From positions 30,162 through 94,161 of the forward strand of contig JACQCZ010000005.1 in the NCBI GenBank assembly GCA_016201405.1: a stretch of DNA of 64,000 nt, written 5' to 3'. The notes below the pieces were generated by a model. It made no database searches. It was not told the DNA's origin and saw only the letters and a program-made list of their open reading frames with translations. Position numbers and translations under genes: made by a program. The DNA is from Candidatus Acetothermia bacterium (GTDB taxonomy: Bacteria > Bipolaricaulota > Bipolaricaulia > RBG-16-55-9). Shown one piece after another: positions 17,660 to 27,917 of the stretch (its first letter is position 1; every line of letters begins with the position of its first letter).

Positions 17660-19000
17660 TTGATCCTAGAGGTATGGAAGAGACTGCTTGATCTTTTGAC
17701 ACGCCGGTATGTCTATCCTGTTCTGTTATTGGGGCTGAGCATTGTATTGGTCGGATGCCCGGCCTTTGTGAACCAGGCTCCGATTTCCATTGTGGAGGCT
17801 ACGCCGCAGCAAGGCGAAGCGCCGCTCAATGTGCAGTTTGATGGCTCCCACTCCTTTGATGCAGATGGCACAATCGTACTCTATGAGTGGGATTTTGATG
17901 ATGGATCACCGGAAGTCTCTGGCCAGTCTCCTTCTCACAAATTCTCTTCGGATGGAACCTTCCATGTCTTACTTACAGTTACAGATAACTTTGGCAGCAA
18001 GAATACGGGCTCCCTGGTCATCAAGGTGAGCGAATCGAAAGTCTACTTCTCTTCGGATCGCACCGGGAATGCCGAAATATTTGTCATGGATCTCAATGGA
18101 GGCAATCAGTCTGAAGTGACGAGCAATGTCAACCGAGACATCTTCCCCAGTCTTGTTCCGAATACACGCGATAAGCTGGCCTTTGCTTCCGATCGCACGA
18201 CCCCACCCTTCTTTGACATCTTCTCGGCCAATACAGATGGCTCGCTGCCATCCAATTTGACGAATCAGACCAATCACTATTCGATTGAGCCGTCCTGGTC
18301 ACCCGATGGAGAATTTCTGACATACACCACAAACCGCAACGGTGGGAACTTTGAGATTTATATTGCGGCAAAGGATGGCACACTGCTGTCCGGTGGAAAC
18401 CCGATCATCAGCGAGGCGCCCAACTGGGCGTTAGCACCCGCCTGGAAGCCAGTCTTTGTCGCAAAGACGGCCACCTCTGAGACGCATCAGCTGGCCTATG
18501 TGCGATATAACACGGGAACGACAGATAGTGACTTGATACGGGTGCAGTTCACCATTGACTTGACTACAACACCGCCCTCGATTACGACAGTCTCGACCAC
18601 CAACTTGTTGGTGGACGCTGCCAACAAAGATGGCTCGCTCGGCGGTCCGACCTTTGGGATTGCTGGCTTGCCAGGGTCATCCAGGCTCTCATGGAAGTCG
18701 GATGGCACTCGGGTGGCGTTCACGAGGCAGGTTGCCCCAGGGAATCTTGATGTCTTCACGATCGCTTCTGATGGAACATCTCTCAAGAATGTCAACGCCG
18801 AATGCTTCTCTGGAAACGCATCTCAAGCGGGCACCAATGAATTTGATCCGTACTGGATAGAGAACAACGATATTGCGTTTGTATCGGATCGAACGGGATC
18901 TGATCAGGTCTTCAAAGTAGATTGCTCCGCAGGGACGGGTCTTGTTACTCAGCTTACGACGCTGGGGACGGAGAACGTGCACCCTGCAGGACAGAAATAA
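17660..19000 (+). CDS. PKD domain plus TolB-like beta-propeller lipoprotein
   Basis: Lipobox LSIVLVGC; PKD SFDADGTIVLYEWDFDDGS; repeated YFSSDRTGNAEIFVMDLNGG-type blades; TTG start with GGAGGG RBS. Confidence 0.8.
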   Translation: MILEVWKRLLDLLTRRYVYPVLLLGLSIVLVGCPAFVNQAPISIVEATPQQGEAPLNVQFDGSHSFDADGTIVLYEWDFDDGSPEVSGQSPSHKFSSDGTFHVLLTVTDNFGSKNTGSLVIKVSESKVYFSSDRTGNAEIFVMDLNGGNQSEVTSNVNRDIFPSLVPNTRDKLAFASDRTTPPFFDIFSANTDGSLPSNLTNQTNHYSIEPSWSPDGEFLTYTTNRNGGNFEIYIAAKDGTLLSGGNPIISEAPNWALAPAWKPVFVAKTATSETHQLAYVRYNTGTTDSDLIRVQFTIDLTTTPPSITTVSTTNLLVDAANKDGSLGGPTFGIAGLPGSSRLSWKSDGTRVAFTRQVAPGNLDVFTIASDGTSLKNVNAECFSGNASQAGTNEFDPYWIENNDIAFVSDRTGSDQVFKVDCSAGTGLVTQLTTLGTENVHPAGQK

Positions 19001-20462
19001 CGACGCTCATCAACAAAGCAATGAGCAACAGATAGATAAACCAGTCGCCAAAACGGGTGAACAGGGTCTCGCCATCAAGCAGAGAGACTCTTCCGGTAGT
19101 GATAGAGCGGTTCTCGATGGAGGACCGCTCTTGAATTTTTCCGTGCGGATCGATAATTCCAGAGATGCCCGAGTTGGCCGTCTGAACAAAATAACGCCCA
19201 TTCTCTACAGCCCGAAATACTCCTTTGGCAAAGTGCTGGTCGAGAGCCCAGCTATTCTTGAACCAGGCGTCGTTGGTGACGACTAGAATCAGTTCTGCGC
19301 CATTCCGGACAAACTCACGACTGACCTCTGGAAATATGGACTCAAAACAGATTGGCGTTGCGATGAGCCCCAACTCTGTCTTGAGAGGAAAGAAGCCTCT
19401 GCCGGGTGTGAGGAGTCCAAGGCGGCTTCCGGCTGGAATCAGAGTCGAAAGCCCCAAACTATTGAGAAGCTGAATTCCTGGGAAATACTCCGTGCTAAAG
19501 GGCACGAGCTGGACTTTGCTGTAAGTCTCTTTGGCCGGGCCATTCGGTGTAAAATAGGCGGTGCTGTTGAAAATTTCTGTGCCGCCGGAACTGGATGTGA
19601 ATGTCCCAAGCACGAGATGAGTCTGTGCAGCGCTCGTCCAGTTGCTAAAGAAATCCCGGGGCGTCGGATCTTCCAAAACAAATGCAGGTAGAGAGGACTC
19701 GGGTAATACGACTAAATCTGCTTTCTGGGGCAGAGCTTTGACCTCACCAAGGAGGTCAGTATAGATGGCTAGAAACTCATTGAGTTTTGTCGGATTGCTT
19801 CGCTCGCGCTGCCCGATATTGGGTTGAACTAAAGCAAGATTAAGGCTTGTTTCAGTAGAGACTGGTTGGTTGATTTGAGTTGAGCCCCATGCAAAAAGCC
19901 CAGCCATCATAACCAGAGCAAAAACTGGATAGGGCCATTGGCGTGCTCGTAGTCCGGTAATAATCAAATAATTGAAGAGAACGACTAGAAACGAAACGCC
20001 CCAGATTCCTGTGGCTGAAGCTACCTGGACAAATGGAAGCTGCTGAAAGAGAGCATCAGCGGCCTGCCCCCACGGGAAGCCAAAACGAGTCTGTGAGCGA
20101 ATAAACTCCAAGATCACCCAAAAGGCCGGTATAGCAACGATGAGAGCCCAGCGAGGCAGCCGGGCGCTTAGCCATGAGGCTCCTGCTCCAAATGCACCCC
20201 AGTAGAGCGCGAGATAAGCAATGAGCACAAGATATCCAGGGATGATGGCTGGGCCAGCCCATTCCCAAAGTGTGAAGAGCCAGTAGAGCAAGGCTCCAAA
20301 ATAAACGATCCCGGCAATGAAGCCAATCTTAAAGGACTCTTTGGGAGTCTTATTATGCAAAGCCCAAAAGAGGGGGATGAGAGCGATCCAGGCGAGCCAG
20401 CCGAGATTGGGCCCCGGCATGCTAACCGCAAGAAGAATTCCCGAGAGAATGGGAAGAATCAT
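18954..20462 (-). CDS. lnt: Apolipoprotein N-acyltransferase
   Basis: N-terminal TM segments; CN-hydrolase triad context VVLPESSLP (Glu), YSKVQLVPFSTEYFPG (Lys), PICFESIFPE (Cys). Confidence 0.9.
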   Translation of the reverse strand: MILPILSGILLAVSMPGPNLGWLAWIALIPLFWALHNKTPKESFKIGFIAGIVYFGALLYWLFTLWEWAGPAIIPGYLVLIAYLALYWGAFGAGASWLSARLPRWALIVAIPAFWVILEFIRSQTRFGFPWGQAADALFQQLPFVQVASATGIWGVSFLVVLFNYLIITGLRARQWPYPVFALVMMAGLFAWGSTQINQPVSTETSLNLALVQPNIGQRERSNPTKLNEFLAIYTDLLGEVKALPQKADLVVLPESSLPAFVLEDPTPRDFFSNWTSAAQTHLVLGTFTSSSGGTEIFNSTAYFTPNGPAKETYSKVQLVPFSTEYFPGIQLLNSLGLSTLIPAGSRLGLLTPGRGFFPLKTELGLIATPICFESIFPEVSREFVRNGAELILVVTNDAWFKNSWALDQHFAKGVFRAVENGRYFVQTANSGISGIIDPHGKIQERSSIENRSITTGRVSLLDGETLFTRFGDWFIYLLLIALLMSVVISVLQGARSPSPAS

Positions 20463-21046
20463 CGTATCACCAGGAGCAGCCCGCAAGCGATCAATCCAAC
20501 TCGGCCAAGCGACTCGACAAAACGAGTTTCGTCTCGAAGAAGTCTCGAAAGTGCACGGCCCATCACCCATAGAAGAAGTGAAATCACCAAGGCGATGAGC
20601 AATAGACCTGCCAAGTAGGCAATCAATTTCAGGAATCCTTCACTCTGTGTGGTAAAAGCGGTGATCCAGACTGCCGCGAAGTTAGGGCCGAAGCTTGAAA
20701 GCCCAAGACCCAAAATCCCTCCCCACAAAAATCCGGTCCAATTTGAGGTGACTCTTTGCAGTGGCAGAAACCCAGCGAGGACCAGCGATAGCATAGCAAG
20801 ATAGATGGAATAGTCGAAAAACTTGACATTGGCGCCAAACAACATAAAGAGCAGGCCCAGAACCACAATGAGCAGCAGTCCTCCGGCTAAGATCTGAGAA
20901 GAGAATGCTCTCCAATATTTCGGAAAATTTTTTGCATAAGCCAAGCCAAAAAAGAGCTGAGCGGCAATTAGCAGATAACCATTGAATTGGGTCGCGAGCG
21001 CAGCAACAGGGGCAAGGAATGCCCATTGAATCTGTGTGGTATCCAT
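20459..21046 (-). CDS. Multi-pass membrane protein
   Basis: 195 aa, hydrophobic, 4-bp overlap with lnt start. Confidence 0.65.
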   Translation of the reverse strand: MDTTQIQWAFLAPVAALATQFNGYLLIAAQLFFGLAYAKNFPKYWRAFSSQILAGGLLLIVVLGLLFMLFGANVKFFDYSIYLAMLSLVLAGFLPLQRVTSNWTGFLWGGILGLGLSSFGPNFAAVWITAFTTQSEGFLKLIAYLAGLLLIALVISLLLWVMGRALSRLLRDETRFVESLGRVGLIACGLLLVIR

Positions 21047-21050
21047 GGGC

Positions 21051-21794
21051 TTATCTCATGTAGATTCCGCCATTGACATTGATTGTCTCGCCGGTGATAT
21101 ACCTGGCTCGCTCAGAGCAAAGAAATGCGATGACGTCTGCAATCTCCCCCGCCTCGGCGACGTGCCTCAGCGGAATCTTGGCGCGAATCTGGTCTCCTTT
21201 TTCAATCAGAGATTTTTTGTTCATATCCGTTGCCGTGTAACCCGGAGAGATGGCGTTTACTGTGATTTTTGGCGCAAGCTCCAGTGCGAGAGATTTTGTC
21301 AATCCGATTAGACCAGCTTTTGCGGAGGCATAGTGCGCGCCGTGCTCCGATCCGGTCATTGCCCGGAGTGAGGCGACATTGACAATTCTTCCCCAGCTGC
21401 TCTTTTTCAAGTGCGGCAGAGCAGATTTTGAGCAGTAAAATGCAGCATTCAGCGTCACCGCGATCATCTTGTGCCACTCAGCGACCTCAAGCACATCTAG
21501 CTTGCCATGCGAAGTGTATCCCGCGTTGTTGACCAGAATATTCAAGCCGCCCAGTCTGTTTACAGTCTGTTCAATCAAAGACTCTACTTGTCTAAAATCT
21601 GAGACATCAGCTTGGATCGAAACTGCGCTTTGGCCTAACGCTTTGATCTTTTTCACGACGAAAGTGGCTTGATCAGCATTGGATAAATAATTGATGGCAA
21701 TATCGCAGCCCTGCTCAGCCAGCTTGATGGCAGTTGCAGCTCCAATCCCTCGGCTTGAGCCAGTCACCAACGCAACCCTCTTTATCGCAGGCAT
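21051..21794 (-). CDS. SDR-family oxidoreductase (FabG-like)
   Basis: VTGSSRGIGAATA, NNAGYTSHG, YASAKAGL, NVNGGIYMR. Confidence 0.92.
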   Translation of the reverse strand: MPAIKRVALVTGSSRGIGAATAIKLAEQGCDIAINYLSNADQATFVVKKIKALGQSAVSIQADVSDFRQVESLIEQTVNRLGGLNILVNNAGYTSHGKLDVLEVAEWHKMIAVTLNAAFYCSKSALPHLKKSSWGRIVNVASLRAMTGSEHGAHYASAKAGLIGLTKSLALELAPKITVNAISPGYTATDMNKKSLIEKGDQIRAKIPLRHVAEAGEIADVIAFLCSERARYITGETINVNGGIYMR

Positions 21795-21944
21795 GGAGAA
21801 TTATCGTACGAATGCAACAAACAAAGAGCAAGCGAGTTTTGTCATTGGCTCTGGTGCTCGTGATTTATTTAGAATGGCAGGTTGCTAGAATCCTGCATTC
21901 GCAGGAGTGGTGGCTGATAAATTGAAGAACTTCGAGGAGGGTTT

Positions 21945-23315
21945 GTGACCACTGCCATGAAGATCAATTGGAAAGAGTGCGGGAAAGAAGCGACCCAGAT
22001 TCTCTGCGATCTGCTCAAATTCGATACGACAAATCCGCCTGGCAACGAGCAAATTGCTGCTGATTATTTGCAAGAGTTCTTCCAAAGAGAGGGAATTGCG
22101 ACTGAGATTTTGGAAAAGGAGCCAGGCCGCAGCAACATCTTAGCTCGCTTGAAGGGCTCACGCCCTGGACCAAGACTGATGCTGCTCTCTCACACGGCTG
22201 TCGTTCCTGCTACAAATCCCAAGGAATGGGTACATCCTCCCTTCAGTGGCAAAGTAGCCGGTGGCTTTATCTGGGGGCGTGGCGCGCTCGATATGAAATC
22301 GATGACGGCAACTGAAGCCGTTGCATTCGCGCTTTTCAAACGCCTCCATCTCGATTTTGCTGGCGAGTTGCTTTATCTGGCTGTAGCTGACGAAGAGAAG
22401 GGTGCAATCTATGGTGCAAGCTGGCTAGCAGAGAAACACAAGGAGAAGATTTATGCCGATTTGGTGATCAATGAGGGCGGCGGCATGCCCCTTCAAATTG
22501 GCAGCAAGACCTTCTATACCATTGAGACTATGGAGAAGGGACTCTGGTGGGTGAAGGTCAGAATCAAGGGAACTGCAGGACATGCCTCGGTCCCGCACGA
22601 TGACAACCCTTTGGTCAAGGCGGCCAGGTTCATTGATAAGATGGCCAGTCACAAATTTCCCAAGATTGTCTCGCCCTCCGTTCGTGCTCTATTTGAGTCG
22701 ATTGGAGATGCACTGGGTGGAGGGCGCAAGCTTGTCGAGCTGATGCTCTCGGATAAGGAGGCCGATCTTGATCTGAGACAGGTCTTTGCTGGGACTCCGA
22801 TCAATCCATTTTTAGTCAATGCCAGCATTCGCACAACCTGCTCTCCCACGATGTTGACGGCGGGCCTCAAAGAGAATGTCATTCCGGATGCCTGTGAGTT
22901 TGTTCTTGACTTCCGGCTTGTCCCAGGCTACTCCACGGATCAGGTCCGCAAGGTGATCGAGACATACGCCAAAGAGCTGAACATCAAGATTGAAGTGGAG
23001 ACGTTGCAATTTCACGAGGCATCTGAATCTTCCAAAGATACGGAGTTTTTCAAGATCATTGAAGAGACGATTCATCAGGAGATTCCGGGCGTCGGCGTGG
23101 TTCCGCTCTTGATGACAGGGGCGACGGACTCCCGCTTTATGCGCGAGCTTGGCTCGGTGGCCTATGGCTTTAGCCCGCTCACGACCAAGATGAGCATGAT
23201 GGACCGTGCCAGACTGATTCACAACGACAACGAGCGGATTGACGTCGATAGCATGGAGTTGGGCGTTCGTATGCTCACCAAAATTGCAATGAAAGTGCTA
23301 AAGGTCAAAGTCTAA
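21945..23315 (+). CDS. M20/M25/M40-family metallopeptidase
   Basis: LLSHTAVVPA, GRGALDMKSM, ADEEKGAIYGASWL, dimerisation domain GTAGHASVPHDDNP. Confidence 0.88.
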   Translation: MTTAMKINWKECGKEATQILCDLLKFDTTNPPGNEQIAADYLQEFFQREGIATEILEKEPGRSNILARLKGSRPGPRLMLLSHTAVVPATNPKEWVHPPFSGKVAGGFIWGRGALDMKSMTATEAVAFALFKRLHLDFAGELLYLAVADEEKGAIYGASWLAEKHKEKIYADLVINEGGGMPLQIGSKTFYTIETMEKGLWWVKVRIKGTAGHASVPHDDNPLVKAARFIDKMASHKFPKIVSPSVRALFESIGDALGGGRKLVELMLSDKEADLDLRQVFAGTPINPFLVNASIRTTCSPTMLTAGLKENVIPDACEFVLDFRLVPGYSTDQVRKVIETYAKELNIKIEVETLQFHEASESSKDTEFFKIIEETIHQEIPGVGVVPLLMTGATDSRFMRELGSVAYGFSPLTTKMSMMDRARLIHNDNERIDVDSMELGVRMLTKIAMKVLKVKV

Positions 23316-23316
23316 G

Positions 23317-24027
23317 ATGTCTTATCAGAAATCAGCAAAGATCTACGATGCAGTCTATGCAGCGATCGGGAAAGACTATTTAAAAGAGTCTCAACGCGTT
23401 CGCGAGTTGATTGAGCAGTACAAGAGATCCTCTGGTAACTCGCTACTAGACGTGGCCTGCGGCACGGGCAAACACCTCACTCATCTCAAAGAGTGGTACA
23501 AGGCTGAAGGGCTCGATCTCGAAGAGAATATGATTGCGATTGCCAAAGAGCGACTTCCGGGAATTCCCTTCCACCACGGGGACATGATTGAGTTTGATTT
23601 GGGTAAACAGTTTGATGCAATTGTCTTCTTATTTAGCTCGATTGGCTATGCAAAGACTCCACGAAAGCTGAACAAGGCGATCTCCAATATGGCCAAGCAC
23701 CTGCACTTCGGTGGAGTCTCGATTATTGAGCCCTGGTTCAAGCCTGAAGATTGGAAGCCAGGCAGCGTCCATGCCATCTTTGTGAATGAGCCTGAACTGA
23801 AGGTGGCGCGTATGAATGTGAGCGGTCGTGAAGGAATTCTGGCGATCATGGATATGCACTACGAAGTAGGCTCACCGGAAGGTGTTGAGCATTTCAGAGA
23901 GATGCACAAGATGGGACTCTTCACGCATGATGAATATCTCAACGCCTTTCGCAAGGCCAGCCTCGAAGTATCTTATGACGCTGAAGGTCTCATGAACCGA
24001 GGCTTGTATATCGGAGTGAAGCCATGA
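23317..24027 (+). CDS. Class I SAM-dependent methyltransferase
   Basis: LLDVACGTGKHLTHL motif I; FDAIVFLFSSIGY. Confidence 0.88.
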   Translation: MSYQKSAKIYDAVYAAIGKDYLKESQRVRELIEQYKRSSGNSLLDVACGTGKHLTHLKEWYKAEGLDLEENMIAIAKERLPGIPFHHGDMIEFDLGKQFDAIVFLFSSIGYAKTPRKLNKAISNMAKHLHFGGVSIIEPWFKPEDWKPGSVHAIFVNEPELKVARMNVSGREGILAIMDMHYEVGSPEGVEHFREMHKMGLFTHDEYLNAFRKASLEVSYDAEGLMNRGLYIGVKP

Positions 24028-24052
24028 GTTATAATTGAAGGGGTGATCGACG

Positions 24053-24280
24053 ATGTCTGTGCGAGTCTATCGATCTTTGTCAGAGGCTGAAGCGGGAATC
24101 GTGGAATCCCTATTGAGAGCAAACAGCTTTCATCCCGAGGATATCCTGCAAAGTGTTCATGCATTTCTTGGTGGGATTGATCCAAATTACTACGTTGAAG
24201 TGCCTGAGCATGAGGCTCAAGGTGCCAGGGAGCTTCTGAAAACATTCAAAGTTGAAAATGTCATGGAATCGGACGATTAA
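24053..24280 (+). CDS. DUF2007-like small protein
   Basis: MSVRVYRSLSEAEAGIVESLLRANSF...VEVPEHEAQGARELL. Confidence 0.5.
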   Translation: MSVRVYRSLSEAEAGIVESLLRANSFHPEDILQSVHAFLGGIDPNYYVEVPEHEAQGARELLKTFKVENVMESDD

Positions 24281-24611
24281 GCACGAAGCGACTGGTGCAT
24301 ACAAGCGAATTTGGGCAGTCATCAAGAAGATTCCCCAGGGCCGCGTTGCCACTTATGGGCAAATTGCATTTCTCGCAGGGCTCCCCCATCACGCTCGTCA
24401 AGTCGGGTATGCATTGAACGCCCTACCTGATGAGAGCAATCTTCCTTGGCATCGGGTCATCAACTCTCAAGGCAAGGTCAGTCTGCGAGCTGAGCCCGGC
24501 TGTGAGAAGATTCAGCAAAGATTGTTAGAAGAAGAGGGCGTAATTTTTGACTTGAATAGCAGAGTATCACTGGAAAGATTTCAGTGGAATCCGCGAGTTC
24601 TTAAGCTCTAA
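24258..24611 (+). CDS. Alkyltransferase-like (ATL) protein; MGMT fold without the acceptor Cys
   Basis: IPQGRVATYGQIAFLAGLPHHARQVGYAL; active-site motif reads PWHRVI instead of PCHRV. Confidence 0.85.
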   Translation: MSWNRTIKHEATGAYKRIWAVIKKIPQGRVATYGQIAFLAGLPHHARQVGYALNALPDESNLPWHRVINSQGKVSLRAEPGCEKIQQRLLEEEGVIFDLNSRVSLERFQWNPRVLKL

Positions 24612-24719
24612 TTGGGTGTTCCATTTCGATTTTCGTCACGCGTATCTTCTGATTCGAAAATTTATGAAATTCTTCGCCTGATTCTCTAAACTTCATCCGT
24701 TTCCAAAGTGAGGTCTGCG

Positions 24720-25097
24720 ATGGAGATCGTCCGACTTGATCATATTCAGCTTGCCATGCCTGCGAGTGAAGAGGCCAAGGCCCGCACTTTTTATGGAGAG
24801 CTGTTGGGATTGACAGAGATACCAAAGCCCGCTCCGCTTGCAAAGCGTGGCGGCTGCTGGTTCCAAGGTGCTGGTTTTCAGGTTCATCTTGGAATTGAAG
24901 AGGATTTCAGACCAGCCAAGAAAGCGCATCCGGCATTTGCTGTCTCTGATCTGGAAGAGTTGAGGAAAAACCTGGAACGTGCGGGCATTGAGATTTGGAT
25001 TGATCCAGCCACACCAGACACCAAGCGCTTCCATGCTTTCGATCTCTTTGGTAACCGCCTCGAATTCATTCAAGATGGAGATAGATTATTTGCATGA
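24720..25097 (+). CDS. VOC/glyoxalase-family protein
   Basis: LDHIQLAMPASEEAKARTFYGELLGL...FDLFGNRLEFIQ. Confidence 0.85.
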   Translation: MEIVRLDHIQLAMPASEEAKARTFYGELLGLTEIPKPAPLAKRGGCWFQGAGFQVHLGIEEDFRPAKKAHPAFAVSDLEELRKNLERAGIEIWIDPATPDTKRFHAFDLFGNRLEFIQDGDRLFA

Positions 25098-26353
25098 TCC
25101 CCAAAAGATTGCGGGAGGCACTTCAGACTCCCTGGAGACGCACAGTCTATATCATCTTCTTTGCTCAATTGATGACCTCTGTGGGCTTCTCCAGCATCTT
25201 TCCATTTCTGCCTCATTATGTGCGCGAGCTTGGCTCAAGTAGCGGCCTCAGTGTTGAGCTCCTTTCAGCGCTCGTCTACTCCCTTCAGGCCTTTACGATG
25301 ATGATCGCCTCTCCTTTCTGGGGAGCCTTTGCCGACCGCTACGGGCGCAAGATTATGGTCTTGCGAGCGATGTTCGGGGGCACAATTGTTCTGGCGTTGA
25401 TGGCGTTTGTCCGCTCTGCAGAAGAATTGATCTTCATGCGGGCTGTTCAGGGTATCGTGACCGGAACGATCTCAGCGGCGAACGCGCTGGTTGCTGCGGA
25501 GACGCCCCGTGATCGCATCGGCTATGCCATGGGGCTGATGCAAGTTGGGCAGGCAGGAGGAGTGGCCTTGGGGCCTGTCATCGGCGGTGTCATGGCTGAC
25601 CTGATTGGGTATCGGGGAGTCTTCTACTTTACGGCGATGCTGCTGCTAATCTCAGGAATCTTAGTGTTCTATGGTGTCAAAGAGAACGTCGCGGTTGAGC
25701 CAGAAGATAAAGAGATGCGACAAGGAATATTTGAGAGATGGAAGAGCCTCCTCCAGACGCCAGGCGTGCTGATGACATACAGCTTGCGCTTTAGCACACG
25801 GCTGGGGCATCTCATGGTGCTCCCCATGATCCCGCTCTTTCTCGCTGTGCTCACCCCTGATAATGAGTATCTGAACACACTCACCGGGTTGGTGATAGGC
25901 TCAGCCTTCATCACGAACGCGATTGCTTCTGTTTATCTAGGGAGATTGAGCGACAAGATTGGGTCACTCAAAATTCTGATTGTGAGCGCTATTGTTGCGG
26001 GTCTTCTTTACATCCCTCAAGCCTTTGTCACATCAGGGTGGCAGCTCGTCCTCTTCCAGGCTCTCTTTGGGATTACATTGGGTGGAATGACTCCGGCGCT
26101 TAGCGCACTGCTTGCGCGCTATTCGCGGGTGGGGCAGGAGGGCGTGGCCTATGGGCTCGACAACTCCATCGTTTCAGGAGCCAGAACTATTGCTCCACTC
26201 ATTGGAGCGGGCGTGGCTCTCACATTGGGTCTGCGAGCCACATTCATCGTTACTGCAATAACCTTCTTCTTATCTGCGCTTCTGGCCATACGACTCTTTC
26301 CTGCTCTACCCACAAGAAATTCGAGCGAAGAGGCGCAAGCTTCCAAATCATAA
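25094..26353 (+). CDS. MFS transporter
   Basis: FADRYGRKIMVLRAMF and LGRLSDKIGSLKILI loops; 12 TM-like segments; ATGA overlap with VOC gene. Confidence 0.88.
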   Translation: MIPKRLREALQTPWRRTVYIIFFAQLMTSVGFSSIFPFLPHYVRELGSSSGLSVELLSALVYSLQAFTMMIASPFWGAFADRYGRKIMVLRAMFGGTIVLALMAFVRSAEELIFMRAVQGIVTGTISAANALVAAETPRDRIGYAMGLMQVGQAGGVALGPVIGGVMADLIGYRGVFYFTAMLLLISGILVFYGVKENVAVEPEDKEMRQGIFERWKSLLQTPGVLMTYSLRFSTRLGHLMVLPMIPLFLAVLTPDNEYLNTLTGLVIGSAFITNAIASVYLGRLSDKIGSLKILIVSAIVAGLLYIPQAFVTSGWQLVLFQALFGITLGGMTPALSALLARYSRVGQEGVAYGLDNSIVSGARTIAPLIGAGVALTLGLRATFIVTAITFFLSALLAIRLFPALPTRNSSEEAQASKS

Positions 26354-26399
26354 CTTGTCTAACACTGTGCTTGCCTGCTACCCTTCGCAGTATTGAATT

Positions 26400-27410
26400 A
26401 TGACGAGAGCCTTTGTTACGGGTGGAACTGGACTTGTAGGGTCACATCTGGTCGAGCGCCTCATTGAGCGCGGCGACTCTGTGTGTGCGCTGTGTCGCCC
26501 TTCGAGTGACTTCTCCTATATCGAAAGGCTCGGGGCGGATGTGATAGTCGGTGATCTCAGCGACGAGGCACTTTTACGACGTGCAGTCCAAAATATGCAG
26601 ATCATCTATCACTGCGCGGCACGTCCACCTCTCGGAGGAACGTTGTATGAGTTCACCCGCGATAATGTCGATGGGACTGAGAATCTATTGAAAGCCGCTC
26701 TCCATCAGGAGATTGAGCGTTTTGTCCATGTCAGCACTGTGGATGTTTATGGCTATTCTCATCACGACGGCACAAATGAGGAGGCACCCTTAAAGCCTGA
26801 TGGACCCTATTCACGATCCAAAATTGAAGCCGAAAGAATCGTGCTCTTTTTTTACGAGCGACATCAGCTTCCAGTGACAATCTTGCGTCCCTGTCTCATC
26901 TGTGGCCCCTTTGACCGCCATCTCTTCCCCGCAGTCATCAAAATCCTCTCATTGAAGAGGTCCCCGCTCGTCAATGGAGGGCGCAGGCTGCATGATCTTG
27001 TTTATGCTCGAGACGTAGCGGAAGCCATGGTACTAGCAGCTACAAAACCAGCCGCAATCGGACAGTGCTACAACATATCGGGTGGAGTCCGAAAGAGTGC
27101 GCGTGAGATTCTGCAAGCCATCTCTGATATGGCGGGTAAAGGCTCTCAGTTTCTGCATATTCCTTATCTCCCGGCTTATGGAGCAGCTCGTCTGATTGAT
27201 TTTGCCAGTAAGGTCATTCCATACCCAGTACCCTCGTTTTGTCGCTGGGAGACGATCAAGGCAATGGGGCATGACCGCCACTTCGATATTTCTAAGGCCG
27301 TTCGGGAGCTCGGTTATCAACCACGCGTCACACTCGAAGAAGGCATTCAATATTCCTGGGACTGGTATTGCGGAAAGAAGCCACAAGCCGTTCCGCTCTG
27401 GGGTCTATGA
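26400..27410 (+). CDS. NAD-dependent epimerase/dehydratase (extended SDR)
   Basis: FVTGGTGLVGSHLVERL; catalytic YSRSK. Confidence 0.9.
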   Translation: MTRAFVTGGTGLVGSHLVERLIERGDSVCALCRPSSDFSYIERLGADVIVGDLSDEALLRRAVQNMQIIYHCAARPPLGGTLYEFTRDNVDGTENLLKAALHQEIERFVHVSTVDVYGYSHHDGTNEEAPLKPDGPYSRSKIEAERIVLFFYERHQLPVTILRPCLICGPFDRHLFPAVIKILSLKRSPLVNGGRRLHDLVYARDVAEAMVLAATKPAAIGQCYNISGGVRKSAREILQAISDMAGKGSQFLHIPYLPAYGAARLIDFASKVIPYPVPSFCRWETIKAMGHDRHFDISKAVRELGYQPRVTLEEGIQYSWDWYCGKKPQAVPLWGL

Positions 27411-27413
27411 GTG

Positions 27414-27917
27414 ATGCAGAATATCATTCAGGAGCCAAAGTTGCAGATTGGCTGGCGCGAGTGGGTCTCGTTACCAGAGCTGGGAATTCCAGCCATCAAA
27501 GCCAAAATTGATACAGGAGCCAGGACATCCACCCTGCATGCTTTTTTGGTCGAGACTTTCCAGGAGAGCGGGCGACAACGAGTCCGGTTTGGAGTCCACC
27601 CTCTTGAAAAGAGAAGCGATGTCCGAGTCTTTTGCATTGCTGATCTGATTGATAGGAGAATTGTCACAGACTCCGGTGGGCATCACGAGCAGCGCCATGT
27701 GATCTCTACCGCGATTTGTGTTGGAGAGCGTCAATGGCCGATCGAGATCACGCTCTCCAACCGCGAAGAGATGAGGTTTCGAATGTTATTAGGAAGAACG
27801 GCACTTGATGGGCTGGTCATCGATCCTGGAGCCTCGTATTGCATGGGACGCTCGCTGGCCAAAGAATATGAAAAGCTGGACAAGTTCGAACAATCGTTCA
27901 AGAAACGAGATCTATGA
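27414..27917 (+). CDS. RimB/RimK-type retropepsin-like zinc protease family (PF05618-like)
   Basis: [15 protein letters not shown]...[10 protein letters not shown]; directly upstream of rimK. Confidence 0.85.
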   Translation: MQNIIQEPKLQIGWREWVSLPELGIPAIKAKIDTGARTSTLHAFLVETFQESGRQRVRFGVHPLEKRSDVRVFCIADLIDRRIVTDSGGHHEQRHVISTAICVGERQWPIEITLSNREEMRFRMLLGRTALDGLVIDPGASYCMGRSLAKEYEKLDKFEQSFKKRDL

